Shown here: one piece after another, positions 35,479 to 46,021 of the stretch
Position numbering within the stretch: position 1 is the stretch's first letter
How the letters are laid out: every line of letters starts with the position of its first letter
From: Niebla homalea
Taxonomy: Eukaryota; Ascomycota; Lecanoromycetes; Lecanorales; Ramalinaceae
Direction: 5' to 3'
Length of the DNA: 64,000 bases
NCBI GenBank assembly: GCA_019925105.1
Contig: JAHGAU010000005.1
Location: 372,001-436,000 of the forward strand
The notes under the pieces: model-generated
The model's input: only the letters and a program-made list of their open reading frames with translations
What the model was told of the DNA's origin: nothing
Database searches by the model: none
Program-made: the position numbers and the translations under genes

Positions 35479-36752
35479 ATGCATATCTCAAGCCTCATTT
35501 TCATATTGCTGGCGTCTTTCAACTCCCTTGTGGTATCCAATCCAGTATACAACAACCGACGGCAGGCTGCAGCGAGTACCAATTTCGCCGGTGCCGACAA
35601 TTACTTCATACACGCAGCAAACCCTGCAGTCATTCAGGCCTGGGTCTCGTCGTTGCAAACATCAGGCGCCAAAATCGTTCGGTTGTGGGGTGAGTGATCT
35701 TTGTCATACGCTCACCAGTGCATTTCTTTAACAAACTATCATTCTCAAACAGCACGCAAGGTGGCTGTGACAAGGGTACCAACAAAGGCGATATTCCTGA
35801 ACTTGAGCCTGTGACACTGGGTGTTTACGATGGTAAGTCTCACTTTTGGCCCCACAAGCAAATCCACCGCTGAACCCATTCCGCAGACACCGTCCTCGAC
35901 GCCCTCGATAAAGTTCTCAACCTCACCTCCGCCGCCGGCATCAAAGCCATTATCTCCCCCCACGACGCCGGCACACTCAAAAACTTCGGAGGCACGACCT
36001 ACAACGGCATGGATCTCTATACCCAACCCTCCACCACATTCTACGGCCCCATCACCAATACTGCTAGCGCCGGAGCCCGCAGTGCCTACCAAGCCCGCCT
36101 GACACACATCCTGAACTACACCGGCGCGACCAGCAAGCAAAGATGGGGTGCATGGCCCGCCGCCATCGCCGCTTTTGACATCCAGAATGAACCGATGGTG
36201 GGCCTGGACTCCACGGATCCTCTACTCACCACGTCAGATTGGCTGTGCAGCGCCGCCAAGGTGATGAAACCGCTTCTCGCGGGCCCACTGGTAGCAACGG
36301 GCGGTGTAGGGGGCGCGTGCGAGCACGGCAGCAATTTCAACCCTTTCGCCACGAAATGTACGGAAATCGACATCATCTCCGTCCACGGGTTCGCGCACGG
36401 CGCCACCGCTGCTGCCAATACCTTCCTCAATGCCAGTTGCCAGGCCGCGGGGCTCGTGGCCTCGGCGCAGACCGCCAGCAAGCTTGTCGTGGTGGAGGAA
36501 ATGGGGATTGACCCCACGGAGATTGGCGCGAATTCGCCGACGACGTTCGAGGCGGTGACTAGTGATTATACGAATGGTGGGGTGCCGTGGTTGTATTGGC
36601 AGGTCGTGCCGCCCACTGATCCAGTGTGTCCGCCGCCTGGGGCTGCGGGGGGTGATGACTATGAGATGCCGACGAACGACACGGCGTTGAAGCCGGCGTG
36701 GGATGCGGCAGTAGCCAAGCCCCTTGCCCAGGATTGGAGTGCTGTCATTTGA
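35479..36752 (+). CDS. secreted GH5-like glycoside hydrolase (mannanase/glucanase type)
   Basis: ATG 35479 opens a signal peptide (MHISSLIFILLASFNSLVVS). Exon 1 carries NYFIHAANPAVIQAW and KIVRLW; exon 2 (35753-35832) carries TQGGCDKGTN and ELEPVTLGVYD; a 54-nt intron leads to exon 3 (35887-36752) with TVLDALDKVL, AIISPHDA, the putative acid/base Glu in FDIQNEPM, ISVHGFAH, the putative nucleophile in VVVEEMGI and the barrel-closing WLYWQVVPP. It would cut beta-1,4-mannan or glucan outside the cell. The first intron is a problem: the strong donor GTGAGT (exon end 35689) leaves the reading frame one base out. A weaker donor GTGGGG at 35685 restores frame (383 aa) but loses the family's Trp. A one-base indel is an alternative. 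Confidence 0.75.
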
Positions 36753-38057
36753 TGGTATTGATGTACGAGATCCGACGAGCTGAATAATTGGAGGCATTGT
36801 GAATTGCGACGGAAGACGAGTCAGGGCGCAGTAACTGTATTGTAAAGTGCTGGCGAGCCTGAGCTTGCTCATTGTTTTTCTTAGAGTGTTGTGGGAGAGT
36901 GCTGCTTGATAGAGTCATCAACGTTACTATAGCAATTGCAGATCACTTCGTCCCTCTGGCGGTGAGACGCCACCTTACCGTGACTTGGTTCTTGACTGTC
37001 ATTGTTTGAGAGCCGCAATTGGGAATGCCAGATCCGAGCTTGTGCAGGCTTTTGATTTCAAATCGACGCAATGACTGACACTAGTGTTCCCGAATCTTTG
37101 AATAGCGCTGGTTTGCACCTCAAACAACCAGAAGGAAGTCCAATACAAAGCGGGAGAAAAAAATCAAAGATGTAGAGATGCAAATTATAGTGAAGATAAT
37201 GAGCCCTTCAATAGTCCAATATCAGGTTGCTCACCTTTAAACAGCTGGAACACCTCTCTAGCACCGCAAAAAGCGACGTTAAAACCAGCTTACCCCTATT
37301 CTATAAGGGTTTGCGACATCCAACGCTGGAGAGCCTGTAATTCCCAAAATGGCTAGTTGCTTCCACGAGTGTCATTCAGCGTCACTACAGCATTATTGTG
37401 GTGGATGAGGCGCATAGCTTAATCAATATTATCATCCTCTGCTTGCGGGCTCACCAGGAGCGCAGAGAAGAATATGGTCTTCAGGTGACCATCAGGACAG
37501 ATTGTCAGTTTCTGGTACTTGAGGGAAAGTCAGCGGCTCCTGCTGGATCATTTCCCATGAAGTTGTTCAAGGTAGCCTAGTTGGTCATGGAGCAGAAGTC
37601 CTTTTTCTCTGTTCCTACGTGCGAAGGGTCTGAAGCTGTGATGAGCCTTGATTGATGAGGTCTCGAAAAGGCCTCCTAGGAGGGGCTGAATTGCGTTCTC
37701 ATGATGAGTCGAACATCTCAAGGCGGCAATGAAATGATCAGAAGAAGGTTATCTGCTCATGTGACGTCCCATGACTTCTTGAGCAGGCGCGAGACAAAGC
37801 TATACCGCCTAAGAATCGCCCTGGACCAGGTTGAATCTTGGTATGTATCTTTACAAATGGTCTTTTGAACAGTCTGCATATCCTGACAAATCTTTCATGC
37901 ACCGCTAGAGCAAATACAGCTGGAAGGTAAGAGTCTATGGAATCAGATGGACCTCTTCACTGCCACAGCAGGTGACATCACTGGACGAGCGGCCTATCGC
38001 CAGCGATCGAGCCGCCAGCACACCATCTCTACACTGCTGACACCTCGTTGAGCCCAT
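36753..38057. other. gene-free stretch with a DUF2075-like fragment
   Basis: At about 37389-37580 the plus strand reads IIVVDEAHSLIN, resembling the Walker B region of DUF2075-type helicases, followed by an unrelated-looking 45 codons and a stop. Nothing flanks it. The rest is without genes. Confidence 0.35.
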
Positions 38058-39134
38058 CTAGTCGGGTGTGACCCCAAAATTCGTTGTTAGATCCCCCAAA
38101 GCCATCAATCTCCGCTCTCGCCCCCCTGAAGAATCCGAGACCATGGCATAGGTGTCCACGTGCATGGCCACAAACTTGCCAGGCGGCTTGCGGCATTCGT
38201 GCGCCATCATGTCAAGTAGTGTCTCTGTCGTGTAGTTACCCTGGAGCTTTTCGCCATATGTCACGAAAATACTGATCTTTACCCTTCCATTGGAACTGTA
38301 TAGGCTGAACGACCCGCCAAGTCTTCTTGTGGCATCTCGAGCTTTCCACATGATCTCGATTATCAGACTCATGGTCTGTACTTCGGTTGGGTCAACGGAG
38401 GCGTAGCTAAGATCGCGGATGTAGGTAGTTATATCAGGGTTAAAACCTGATGGATCAGTGGCACGGGAGCGAAGGCGGCGGGCGGTCTGCGGGTTTGACT
38501 CTGTCTCTATGACCGTGGCGTTTGATGTCGCGAGCGATTGTGAGAGTGGGGCAGCTGAATCCTCTCCAATGATGGTCAAAGTACCATACAAAACGTCTTC
38601 GTTGTACAGCTCAGCATAAACATCTCTGTACCAGTTGCTCTCGAACATCTGCAACGCAGTGTCGCTGAGGACCCACGCGATCTCATAGCCGGACAATTTG
38701 TTTTGCCGCGGTGGCGGCTCTTTAAAGGTGTGTGTGTATTCCAGACGCACGCCGTATAAGTTTTGTGGAGAGAAAGTTCTTTGGCTATATTGTCCCGAGG
38801 TGCGGAAAAAAGCGAGATCCATTCCATAAGCAAAAGTTTGGTAAAGATCGCGGGGATCGATGGCCTCAGCATCTGGTTGAAATTGTATTTCTAACCATGG
38901 CTCCCTCAAGGCAGCCATGTCAGCGGTCCCATTGCTGAATTCGGAAGATTCACCTTGTGTTATGCTAGGGAGCACAATCAGCGGTAAGTGTGCCAGTCCG
39001 GTTGGGAGCTCAATAGAAATGTTGGCAGCATGATTGTCTGCCCGGGAAGATGGTAAGGACATAACAACACGTGTGCAGACGAACCAAGATGCTTCAAGAA
39101 GTAAGTGAAATACGGCTCCTTGTTTCAATATCAT
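38058..39134 (-). CDS. hypothetical protein, 358 aa, possibly secreted
   Basis: Uninterrupted frame. The first true ATG is 39134; the 21 codons upstream have no ATG. The N-terminus (ILKQGAVFHLLLEASWFV) could be a signal peptide or anchor. The remainder is soluble, with potential N-glycosylation sites (NIS, NGT, NAT, NYT), and few Cys. Segments such as PWLEIQFQPDAEAIDPRDLYQTF and SGYEIAWVLSDTALQMFE look well folded. I recognise no family. The length and composition make it a credible gene, probably lineage-restricted. Confidence 0.55.
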   Translation of the reverse strand: MILKQGAVFHLLLEASWFVCTRVVMSLPSSRADNHAANISIELPTGLAHLPLIVLPSITQGESSEFSNGTADMAALREPWLEIQFQPDAEAIDPRDLYQTFAYGMDLAFFRTSGQYSQRTFSPQNLYGVRLEYTHTFKEPPPRQNKLSGYEIAWVLSDTALQMFESNWYRDVYAELYNEDVLYGTLTIIGEDSAAPLSQSLATSNATVIETESNPQTARRLRSRATDPSGFNPDITTYIRDLSYASVDPTEVQTMSLIIEIMWKARDATRRLGGSFSLYSSNGRVKISIFVTYGEKLQGNYTTETLLDMMAHECRKPPGKFVAMHVDTYAMVSDSSGGRERRLMALGDLTTNFGVTPD

Positions 39135-40143
39135 CCTGCACTCTTTTCGGATTTCTTTCTCATCATGGATTAATGTTGCGAGAGTATACTTTCGCAACTT
39201 TCACTTTCTTGAGATACGGTGACCACGATGTTATGCGACAATTTTTATCGCCACGAATTGTGGGGTCCACACTGAGACCTGCGCGTTCCGAGCGGCAGAG
39301 AGAGACACGTCCTGATGCGGCGATGCTGAAACATCGTTACACCGAGTACGCGAAGAAACAAGATATTAAATGGGCAGATGGCTAACAAGTGACTTATCTG
39401 CCGTTCCTTTGGTAACTCAAAGATCAGCCGCTGAATGAGTCCTGTAGAGAGATTTGCATCCAACAGTAGCAATCTGTTTCTTCAAGACCTATCGCCCAGG
39501 ATGATGCCTCGCAGAGCTGCGATGAGAATGGAGAGGTGAGGATTTTCTCGCTTATAATGTATCTCAAACTCGGCTTGGTTCTGCCAAAAGTCACTGCTCC
39601 CAACGGTCACTCAAATTTACAAACTATCGGTTTAAGCTGATAGTGTAGCTTAACATCTGGTTCAAGCCGGGGTTCTAGTAGTTGGGGCATGGTTTGTTCA
39701 AGGTATCAACTCATCATCTCAATTATTAGTCCTCGAATGACTCCGATGTTACTGGGTATATACCAGGTACCGTACCAGATCCTCTCTTCATTCGTTGGTC
39801 TGTTCGATTTTACCAAATACATGAGTCCAGCCTTCCACCACTTCTTCTTTGACGAGTTTGATCGGGCTGAAAATTCAATTGCCAAATTCAGAGTTGCCAA
39901 GTCATACAAGGCTCTGTCTCGATTGTGAAGATCGAAGCTTTATTAGGAAGGTGGTCCAAGATCAGCAATGCAAGGTGACATGGCAAGGCTGATGCCCCAC
40001 ACACACCAAGACTTACAAACAGCTGAGCCGAGACCGCTTTTTCTGCCAGCCTTGAAGTTCTCCTTTCTCTATTTGTTTCTCGCGAGATTTGAATCAGAGA
40101 GAGTAGCTTGGGTGCTACCACCAATTACAGTCAGTCGCCTGAG
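39135..40143. other. intergenic stretch without a gene
   Basis: Upstream region of the intact NLR-like gene. No domain or repeat is seen. Confidence 0.5.
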
Positions 40144-43100
40144 ATGGAAGGCCTCGGTGCTGCAGCCAGCGTCCTCACAATCATTGAGATTGCTAAGGAA
40201 GTCTACTCCTCATGCCAAAAATACATCCTGGGTGTCAAGCATGCGAGGCAAGAGATCCAGCGCTTGAGTGCTGAGGTGTTAGAACTCAGCGACATTCTCG
40301 AAAAGGTTGACGAACTACTCAAGAGTCCTTCGGCTTCGGAATTGCCAACTTTGCACCTCTTGAAAAAGCCAAATGGTACGTTTCAGCAATGTGAGAATCA
40401 GCTCAGGGATATTCTCAGCAAGCTGGAGCCTGCAGAGGGGATGCGAACCGTCGGGGCTCGAGCGTTGAAATGGCCTTTCAAGAGCGAGAGGGTCAGTAGT
40501 ACGATTGAGGCTCTTGAACGACAAAAGAGTGCGATGGAGCTTGCCCTAAACACTGATCACATGTAAGTAGTTGCCTGGGAGCACCGACGTGAAACAATGC
40601 CTGCTCACTGAGAGCCAGAGCAGTAACTCTCAATGTAGACACGGCAGTCTCGCAGCTGCGCGACGACCTTTCGACTGCCAAAATCCAAGAAGGTGAAACC
40701 CGCATGACCGAGAAAGACAAAGAGCTTCGCGACAAAGTGGTCTTTTGGCTTCAGACGACAGACCCATCTACGAACCATGTGAATCAACGCAGGAAGCATC
40801 AAGCGACTACCGGCGGCTGGTTTGTGCATGGAAAAGAGCTGGTGCAGTGGCGTACCAAGCCGAATTCATTATTGTGGCTTCATGGGACATGTAAATGAGG
40901 TCTGCCCAGTTATGAAACACTGCTAATGATCTCCAAGCCGGTTGTGGAAAGACAGTGTTAAGGTAACGTCGCACGTCCTGGGCCTCACTCGCATGCATCA
41001 GCTAAAGCTGCCAAGTTCCACCATTATTGAGCACATTAGAGGCAATTATCTCAAGGACCAAGGCTTCGCAATCGCGTATTACTACTTCGACTTCAATGAT
41101 CCAGAGAAACGAAAAGCCATCAACCTTGTTTCGTCCATCATATCTCAGCTCTGCGCTCACCGTGCATCGCTCTGTAGTGAGATGAAGGACTTGTATACCA
41201 GTTACCAAAGTGGTGCTCATAAGCCGCTGCTCTGTGACTTAATCAAGGCCCTGGGCTGCATCGTCAAGGAGTTCAATTCGGTATATCTAGTCATCGATGC
41301 CCTTGATGAGTGTCCGGAGAAAGATGAGCAGCGCGACGAGCTGCTTGGAATCATTGAGAAAATCCATAATTGGGATATGCCTCAATTGCGGATACTGGCG
41401 ACTAGCAGAAGAGAGAGTGGCATTGCGGATGCCCTTGCGCCATTACTGACAACTCCCGCTGTATGCATCCAGAGTTCCCGAGTTGATGCGGATATCCAAC
41501 TGCATGTGCAAAATGAATTAAAGAGTATCTCCAAGCAGAAAAAATGGTCTGCGGATCTGGTGACTGACATCGAAGACGCATTGGTTGATGGAGCCAATGG
41601 CATGTAAGTACTCCCACGTTTACAGCGAAGAAATTTGATGCTCGCTTCTCGGATTGATTGCGTGAAAGGTTTCGCTGGATCTCCTGCCAACTCGACACAC
41701 TCAAGCAATGTTTGAAGCCTAGTCAGATCCGTCAAAAGCTCAAATCACTCCCGAAGGATCTTGAAGCGACATACGCTCGCATCTTACTTGAATTACCCGA
41801 GGACTACCGCGAAGATGCATGTACTGCGCTATGGTGGCTTTGCTATTCCGAACGGCCTCTGGAATTGAAAGAGCTTGTGGAGGCGCTCCTGCTGCCACCC
41901 AGCAAAGACCCTCCGTTTAATCCAGAGGATCGCCTATCGGATCCTGACAGGGTGCTTCAGATACTTCCTGGTCTTCTCTCAATCTCCAAAGAGTCCCGGG
42001 GGGTTGAGATGATTCGACTGGCTCATTTCTCCGTGAAAGAGTATCTGGTCGGCAGTAACATTGGAAAGGGTCCGACTGCAGGGTTTGGCACAACCCCGGA
42101 GCAAGCTCATCAATTCATTACGGAATCTTGCCTAGTGTACATATTGGAGTATAGCGAGGCCAAAGAAAGGACCAACTCGCGTCAGGATTTAGCGACATTT
42201 CCACTTTTAAAATATGCGTGCCGCTTCTGGTATTTGCATAGGAGGGCGTTCGTCCGCGAGGATGAAACACCTACTGGTCCTCAAGCACTTTCAGACACAT
42301 TGATGATGCGGCTCCTGCTTTCCATCGACAAGACAAAAAGCTGGCTACAAGTACATGAACCGGGTAAATAATGCTTCATATTCGCCCCTTGCGTGCACAG
42401 CCTTAATCACTCCCGCTTATATCTAAGTCTGTAATAGATAAGAGATGGAAGGCACCATTCAAAGACAAGGGTCTCGTTCATTGGAACGACCCCGGTATCT
42501 GTCTGTATATGGCTGCGTTCATGGGCCTTTGTGAGGCTGTCCGAAAACTCCTTGATCACGGTGTCGATCCCAACGCCCCACGGACTTCCCTCCATGCCAT
42601 CAGCGCCCCCTACGGTTACCCCCTCCGTGTCGCTGCGTGCAGAGGCCAAACGAAGACATGCCAAATGCTCATAAGCCATGGCGCCCGCGTTGACGATGTA
42701 GGAACAGACGCTCCCACTGCGCTCTTGCTCGCAGCCGAAGCAGGACACGTAAGCACCGTGCGACTCCTGCTACAGAACGGTGCCAATGTTGATATCGGTA
42801 ATGGGACACGCGGCGGCACAGCGCTTTACACAGCGACTCGAAACGAGCATGAGGAGCTCATGAGGGTCCTACTTGAGCACCACGCTGATGTCAACGCATC
42901 GACACAAGATGGGAATACGTCTTTGACTCAGGCGGCGATATATGGGAAATGCGATATGATGAGGTCACTCCTGGATTATGGCGCTGACATAGAGTCTCCC
43001 AATCAAACAGGAATGACTTCACTAATCTACGTTGTCAAGAGAGGATATGTGAATGCAGTGACCCTATTGCATGAATGGGGAGCCAACCCTAATACGAAAG

Positions 43101-44008
43101 ACAGGAGTGGACGAATGAGTCTGCATTGGGCTGCTGGTTGTGAGGATTATGCTGTTGTCAAGAAACTTTTGGAACTAGGCGCAGACATCGAAGCCGTAGA
43201 TGATGGGGGCAAAACGCCACTACATGCGGGAATAAGAGTAGGAAACGAGAGGATAGTGAGGCTGTTGCTCGAGCAGGGAGCAAATGTGAATGCTGAGGAT
43301 GATAAGAGGCGGACGCCGTTACATATAGTAGCAAGATGGGTATGTGAGCCTATTTTAAGGCTATTGCTCGAGCAGGGAGCAAATGTGGATGCTGAGGATT
43401 ATAAGAGGCTGACGCCGCTACATAAGGCAATTACAGCACGAAACGTGAGCGTAGTGAGGCTATTGCTCAAGCAGGGAGCAAATGAGAATGCTGAGGACAA
43501 GTGTAGAGCAATAAAATTGCAAAGCGAGAGCACAGTGAGGCTGTTGCTTGAGTCGGGAGCAAATGTGAATGCGGAGGACAACGAGAGGCTGACGTCGCTA
43601 CATAAAGCGGCAACATGGGGACTTGAGAGTACTGTGAGACTCTTGCTTGAGTGGGGAGCAAATGTGAATGCGGAGGACAACGAGAGGCTGACGCCGCTAC
43701 ATAAGATTACAATCGTTGGGCATGATAGTACGACAAAGTCGGCACTCGAACGGGAAGCGACAGACGATCGGAAATACTGGAGAGGAACGCCGCTGAATGA
43801 TGCTATAAAAGACGGAAAGAAAGATACAGTGAGACTATTGCTCAAGTGGGGAGCGAATGCGGATGCTAAGGATAGTGCGATGTTGACCCCCAAAGACTGG
43901 GCGGCACAGATTGGAGACATGGAGGTCTTGACACTGAAGGAGATGAGATACACGAGGAAGGAGATGAGATACACGAGGAAGGAAATGAGATACACGAGGA
44001 TGGTGTAG
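40144..44008 (+). CDS. NACHT-ankyrin STAND (NLR-like) receptor, 1189 aa, six exons
   Basis: Exons 40144-40562, 40619-40890, 40938-40962, 41016-41603, 41669-42363 and 42438-44008; five introns of 47-74 nt, all phases closing. Residues 1-200: N-terminal helical domain of fungal STAND proteins (MEGLGAAASVLTIIEIAKEV, then coiled helices). NACHT NTPase with Walker A GTSGCGKT (about 229-236, built across two introns), YYYFDFND, and Walker B YLVIDALDECPE (about 328). Post-NACHT motif GMFRWISCQLDTL at about 434, then a helical winged region with RLAHFSVKEYL. From about residue 675, some 14 ankyrin repeats, the later ones nearly identical. The C-terminus is three copies of KEMRYTR. All NTPase motifs are present, so it should be functional. 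Expected role: cytosolic sensor that oligomerises on ligand binding to trigger a cell-death or defence response. Confidence 0.92.
43264..43870 (+). repeat. near-identical 99-bp ankyrin units within the NLR gene
   Basis: Blocks beginning near 43267, 43366, 43465, 43546, 43645 and 43840 share GGGAGCAAATGTGAATGC and GAGAGGCTGACGCCGCTACA with few changes. The 43546 and 43645 units are almost identical over 65 bp. One unit (43465-43546) is shortened to 81 bp and lacks the TPLH turn. Confidence 0.85.
43937..44003 (+). repeat. 21-bp triplication at the 3' end of the NLR gene
   Basis: Three head-to-tail copies of AAGGAGATGAGATACACGAGG, the third with one base change, encode KEMRYTR three times just before the stop. 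The near-perfect identity suggests recent origin. Confidence 0.9.
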
Positions 44009-46021
44009 AGACCGGATCGCGCGTTGAAGAGTTATAATCGTGATAGGATAGAAATGGGACAGTTGGAACGCTTGACTGTCGAAGCGGAAAGGCTCAACAT
44101 CGCTGGTCTTTTCGAAAGAGGAGGGCTCGCTCAGCTCTAAGTACAGGTAAAGCGGCTAGGCCAGAAGACAGTTTTCAAAGCTCACTTGCTCTGGTCACTG
44201 GTCAGACCGACAAGGTACAGTCATCTCGTAACCCATTATTCCAGCATTTACCGTACTCCGAGAAGGTTACATTCATCTTCGAATTGCTAAGGAAGTTTGC
44301 TTTGACATTTGGCAGATAGGTCATAAGGAAAGAATAAGAAGTATGCTCCTCAATAATGCTCTCTAAGTACGCACACGCTTGTCGTGCGTGCTCATCAAAT
44401 TGGTACGGTTTCTGTAAACACGATTCAGGAATAGGAGATTCTCAATGCAGTACCCAAGGCTAGCCAATATTAATTGAAGAAGGGGAGGATCTCAGGCAAT
44501 CGAAGTCACAGCATGGCCTCCTTCGGATCTCCTACGCGGACGTATCGTCGAGGAACTCCTTGCTCCTGTCCTCGCGCTTTCTCAACGACCCTCACGACCC
44601 AATTCATTTACCTGAACAAAGGGCGGCCTCTTCGAGATTGAAAGATGCCATAGGCGAGTACGTTTCAATATTGTTGTTCGCATGGCGCTCAAGGACCGCC
44701 TTGACCTCCGCTGTCAAAATTTCTCCTTACACCTACTGTTCCTTGCACCTCACTTACAGCCCATTCATCCCATTTCTGTCTCGGACAAGCTCCGCTAAAG
44801 GAATTGCTTCTCTTGCGCCCAGTCAACCATTCTTCAGATGGGACCTCTGTTTTCTCAAGGCTCTGGATCTCCACAACATACGGTATTCCTCTTCTGTCCC
44901 CCTTCGTTGTTTCCACATCGCCACAGGGATAGGGTTAGGATTCGTCGCCAAAGCCTTCGCACAAGCAATTGAATAGTAAGCAAGGTCACTAGGAACGGCA
45001 AGCTGAAGCCAGAGCCTGTCCACCTCTTCGAACAAGGAAAACCATGCGACTACGCAGAAAGAAGCTGCACAATGTGGTGGGATGACAGACAGAATCTGAT
45101 AGACACAATGATTTTGTACAAGCAATTTCAGGCTCCACTCAAATGCTACACGAGATATCCTGGCCGTGGATAATATATCACTAAGCTTGGTCAATATCTT
45201 TACTGAACGCACTTTATTGCTGCGTCCAGTACGGACTACCTTGCATATCTTCACGACCAGCTCTGACAGAGCGTCGTGCCTTACTGGCCCCAGGTAATAC
45301 CAAGCGATATCAGCCTTCATTTTTCAATAAAACTTGTTCTGCTGGCAAGCTTTCTCAAAACATGGGGCTCACCTTACCGTAAAATTATTGGAACCATCCT
45401 CGCTAAAACTAATCTTGGACGATATCACAAGCGTAAGCGAGATGATATCCTGGGCCCACCCTGTTGATACTTCCACGTTCAAAACCTCCTGTGGGACAGC
45501 CAAGACGGTAGCTTCTCTTTGCTCTTCTAGAAACCAGACTTATGGACCTTGCCCCTGAAATACGACCATGGTTCCTTGTCAAGCAGGAACCACGTTCGAC
45601 GTGGATGCCTGTTGGACCATGTCAACGGGGGAGCCAGTCCATGTACCATGCCCCAGCCTCGTTAACAACACTAAAGCTGCAACGTTTACTCGCTTAAACC
45701 AATCGGCCCCAGCTTTTCCAGACCGTAACTATCGAGGAAGTGCTTTAATTGTTACAAGCTTGGTACAGAAGATATTCATTGGTATTTACTCTAAATCTTG
45801 TATAGCCAAGGTCACTCTTACACTCGAGTCCCTCGTGAGTTAAAGGGGATGCAAGTCTGCGCACGTTGCAATTTTTAGTGTTGTTAACGAGCCAGCCTCT
45901 GCTTCAAGGATAGATTTTCATTTTCCAACGTGCGCCTGCTTATGCGATAGAGGACAGCGCCTTCCGTCCCAGCAGCAGTAGCATGCGACTATAGGAAAGC
46001 GATGTCAAGCAACGCGCAAAA
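44009..46021. other. gene-free stretch, one doubtful minus frame
   Basis: A 165-codon minus frame with ATG at 45320 ending at 44823 is open but shows no domain, and its composition is only partly protein-like. I do not call it a gene. The rest is short frames. Confidence 0.35.

Noticed and set aside
36234..36872. 212-codon minus frame opposite the GH5-like gene
   Set aside because: Arg-rich antisense shadow with no domain.
43399..43995. 198-codon minus frame opposite the ankyrin repeats
   Set aside because: Serine-rich repeated shadow of the ankyrin units.
44823..45320. 165-codon minus frame with ATG
   Set aside because: No domain and weak composition; kept only as a note in the intergenic entry.
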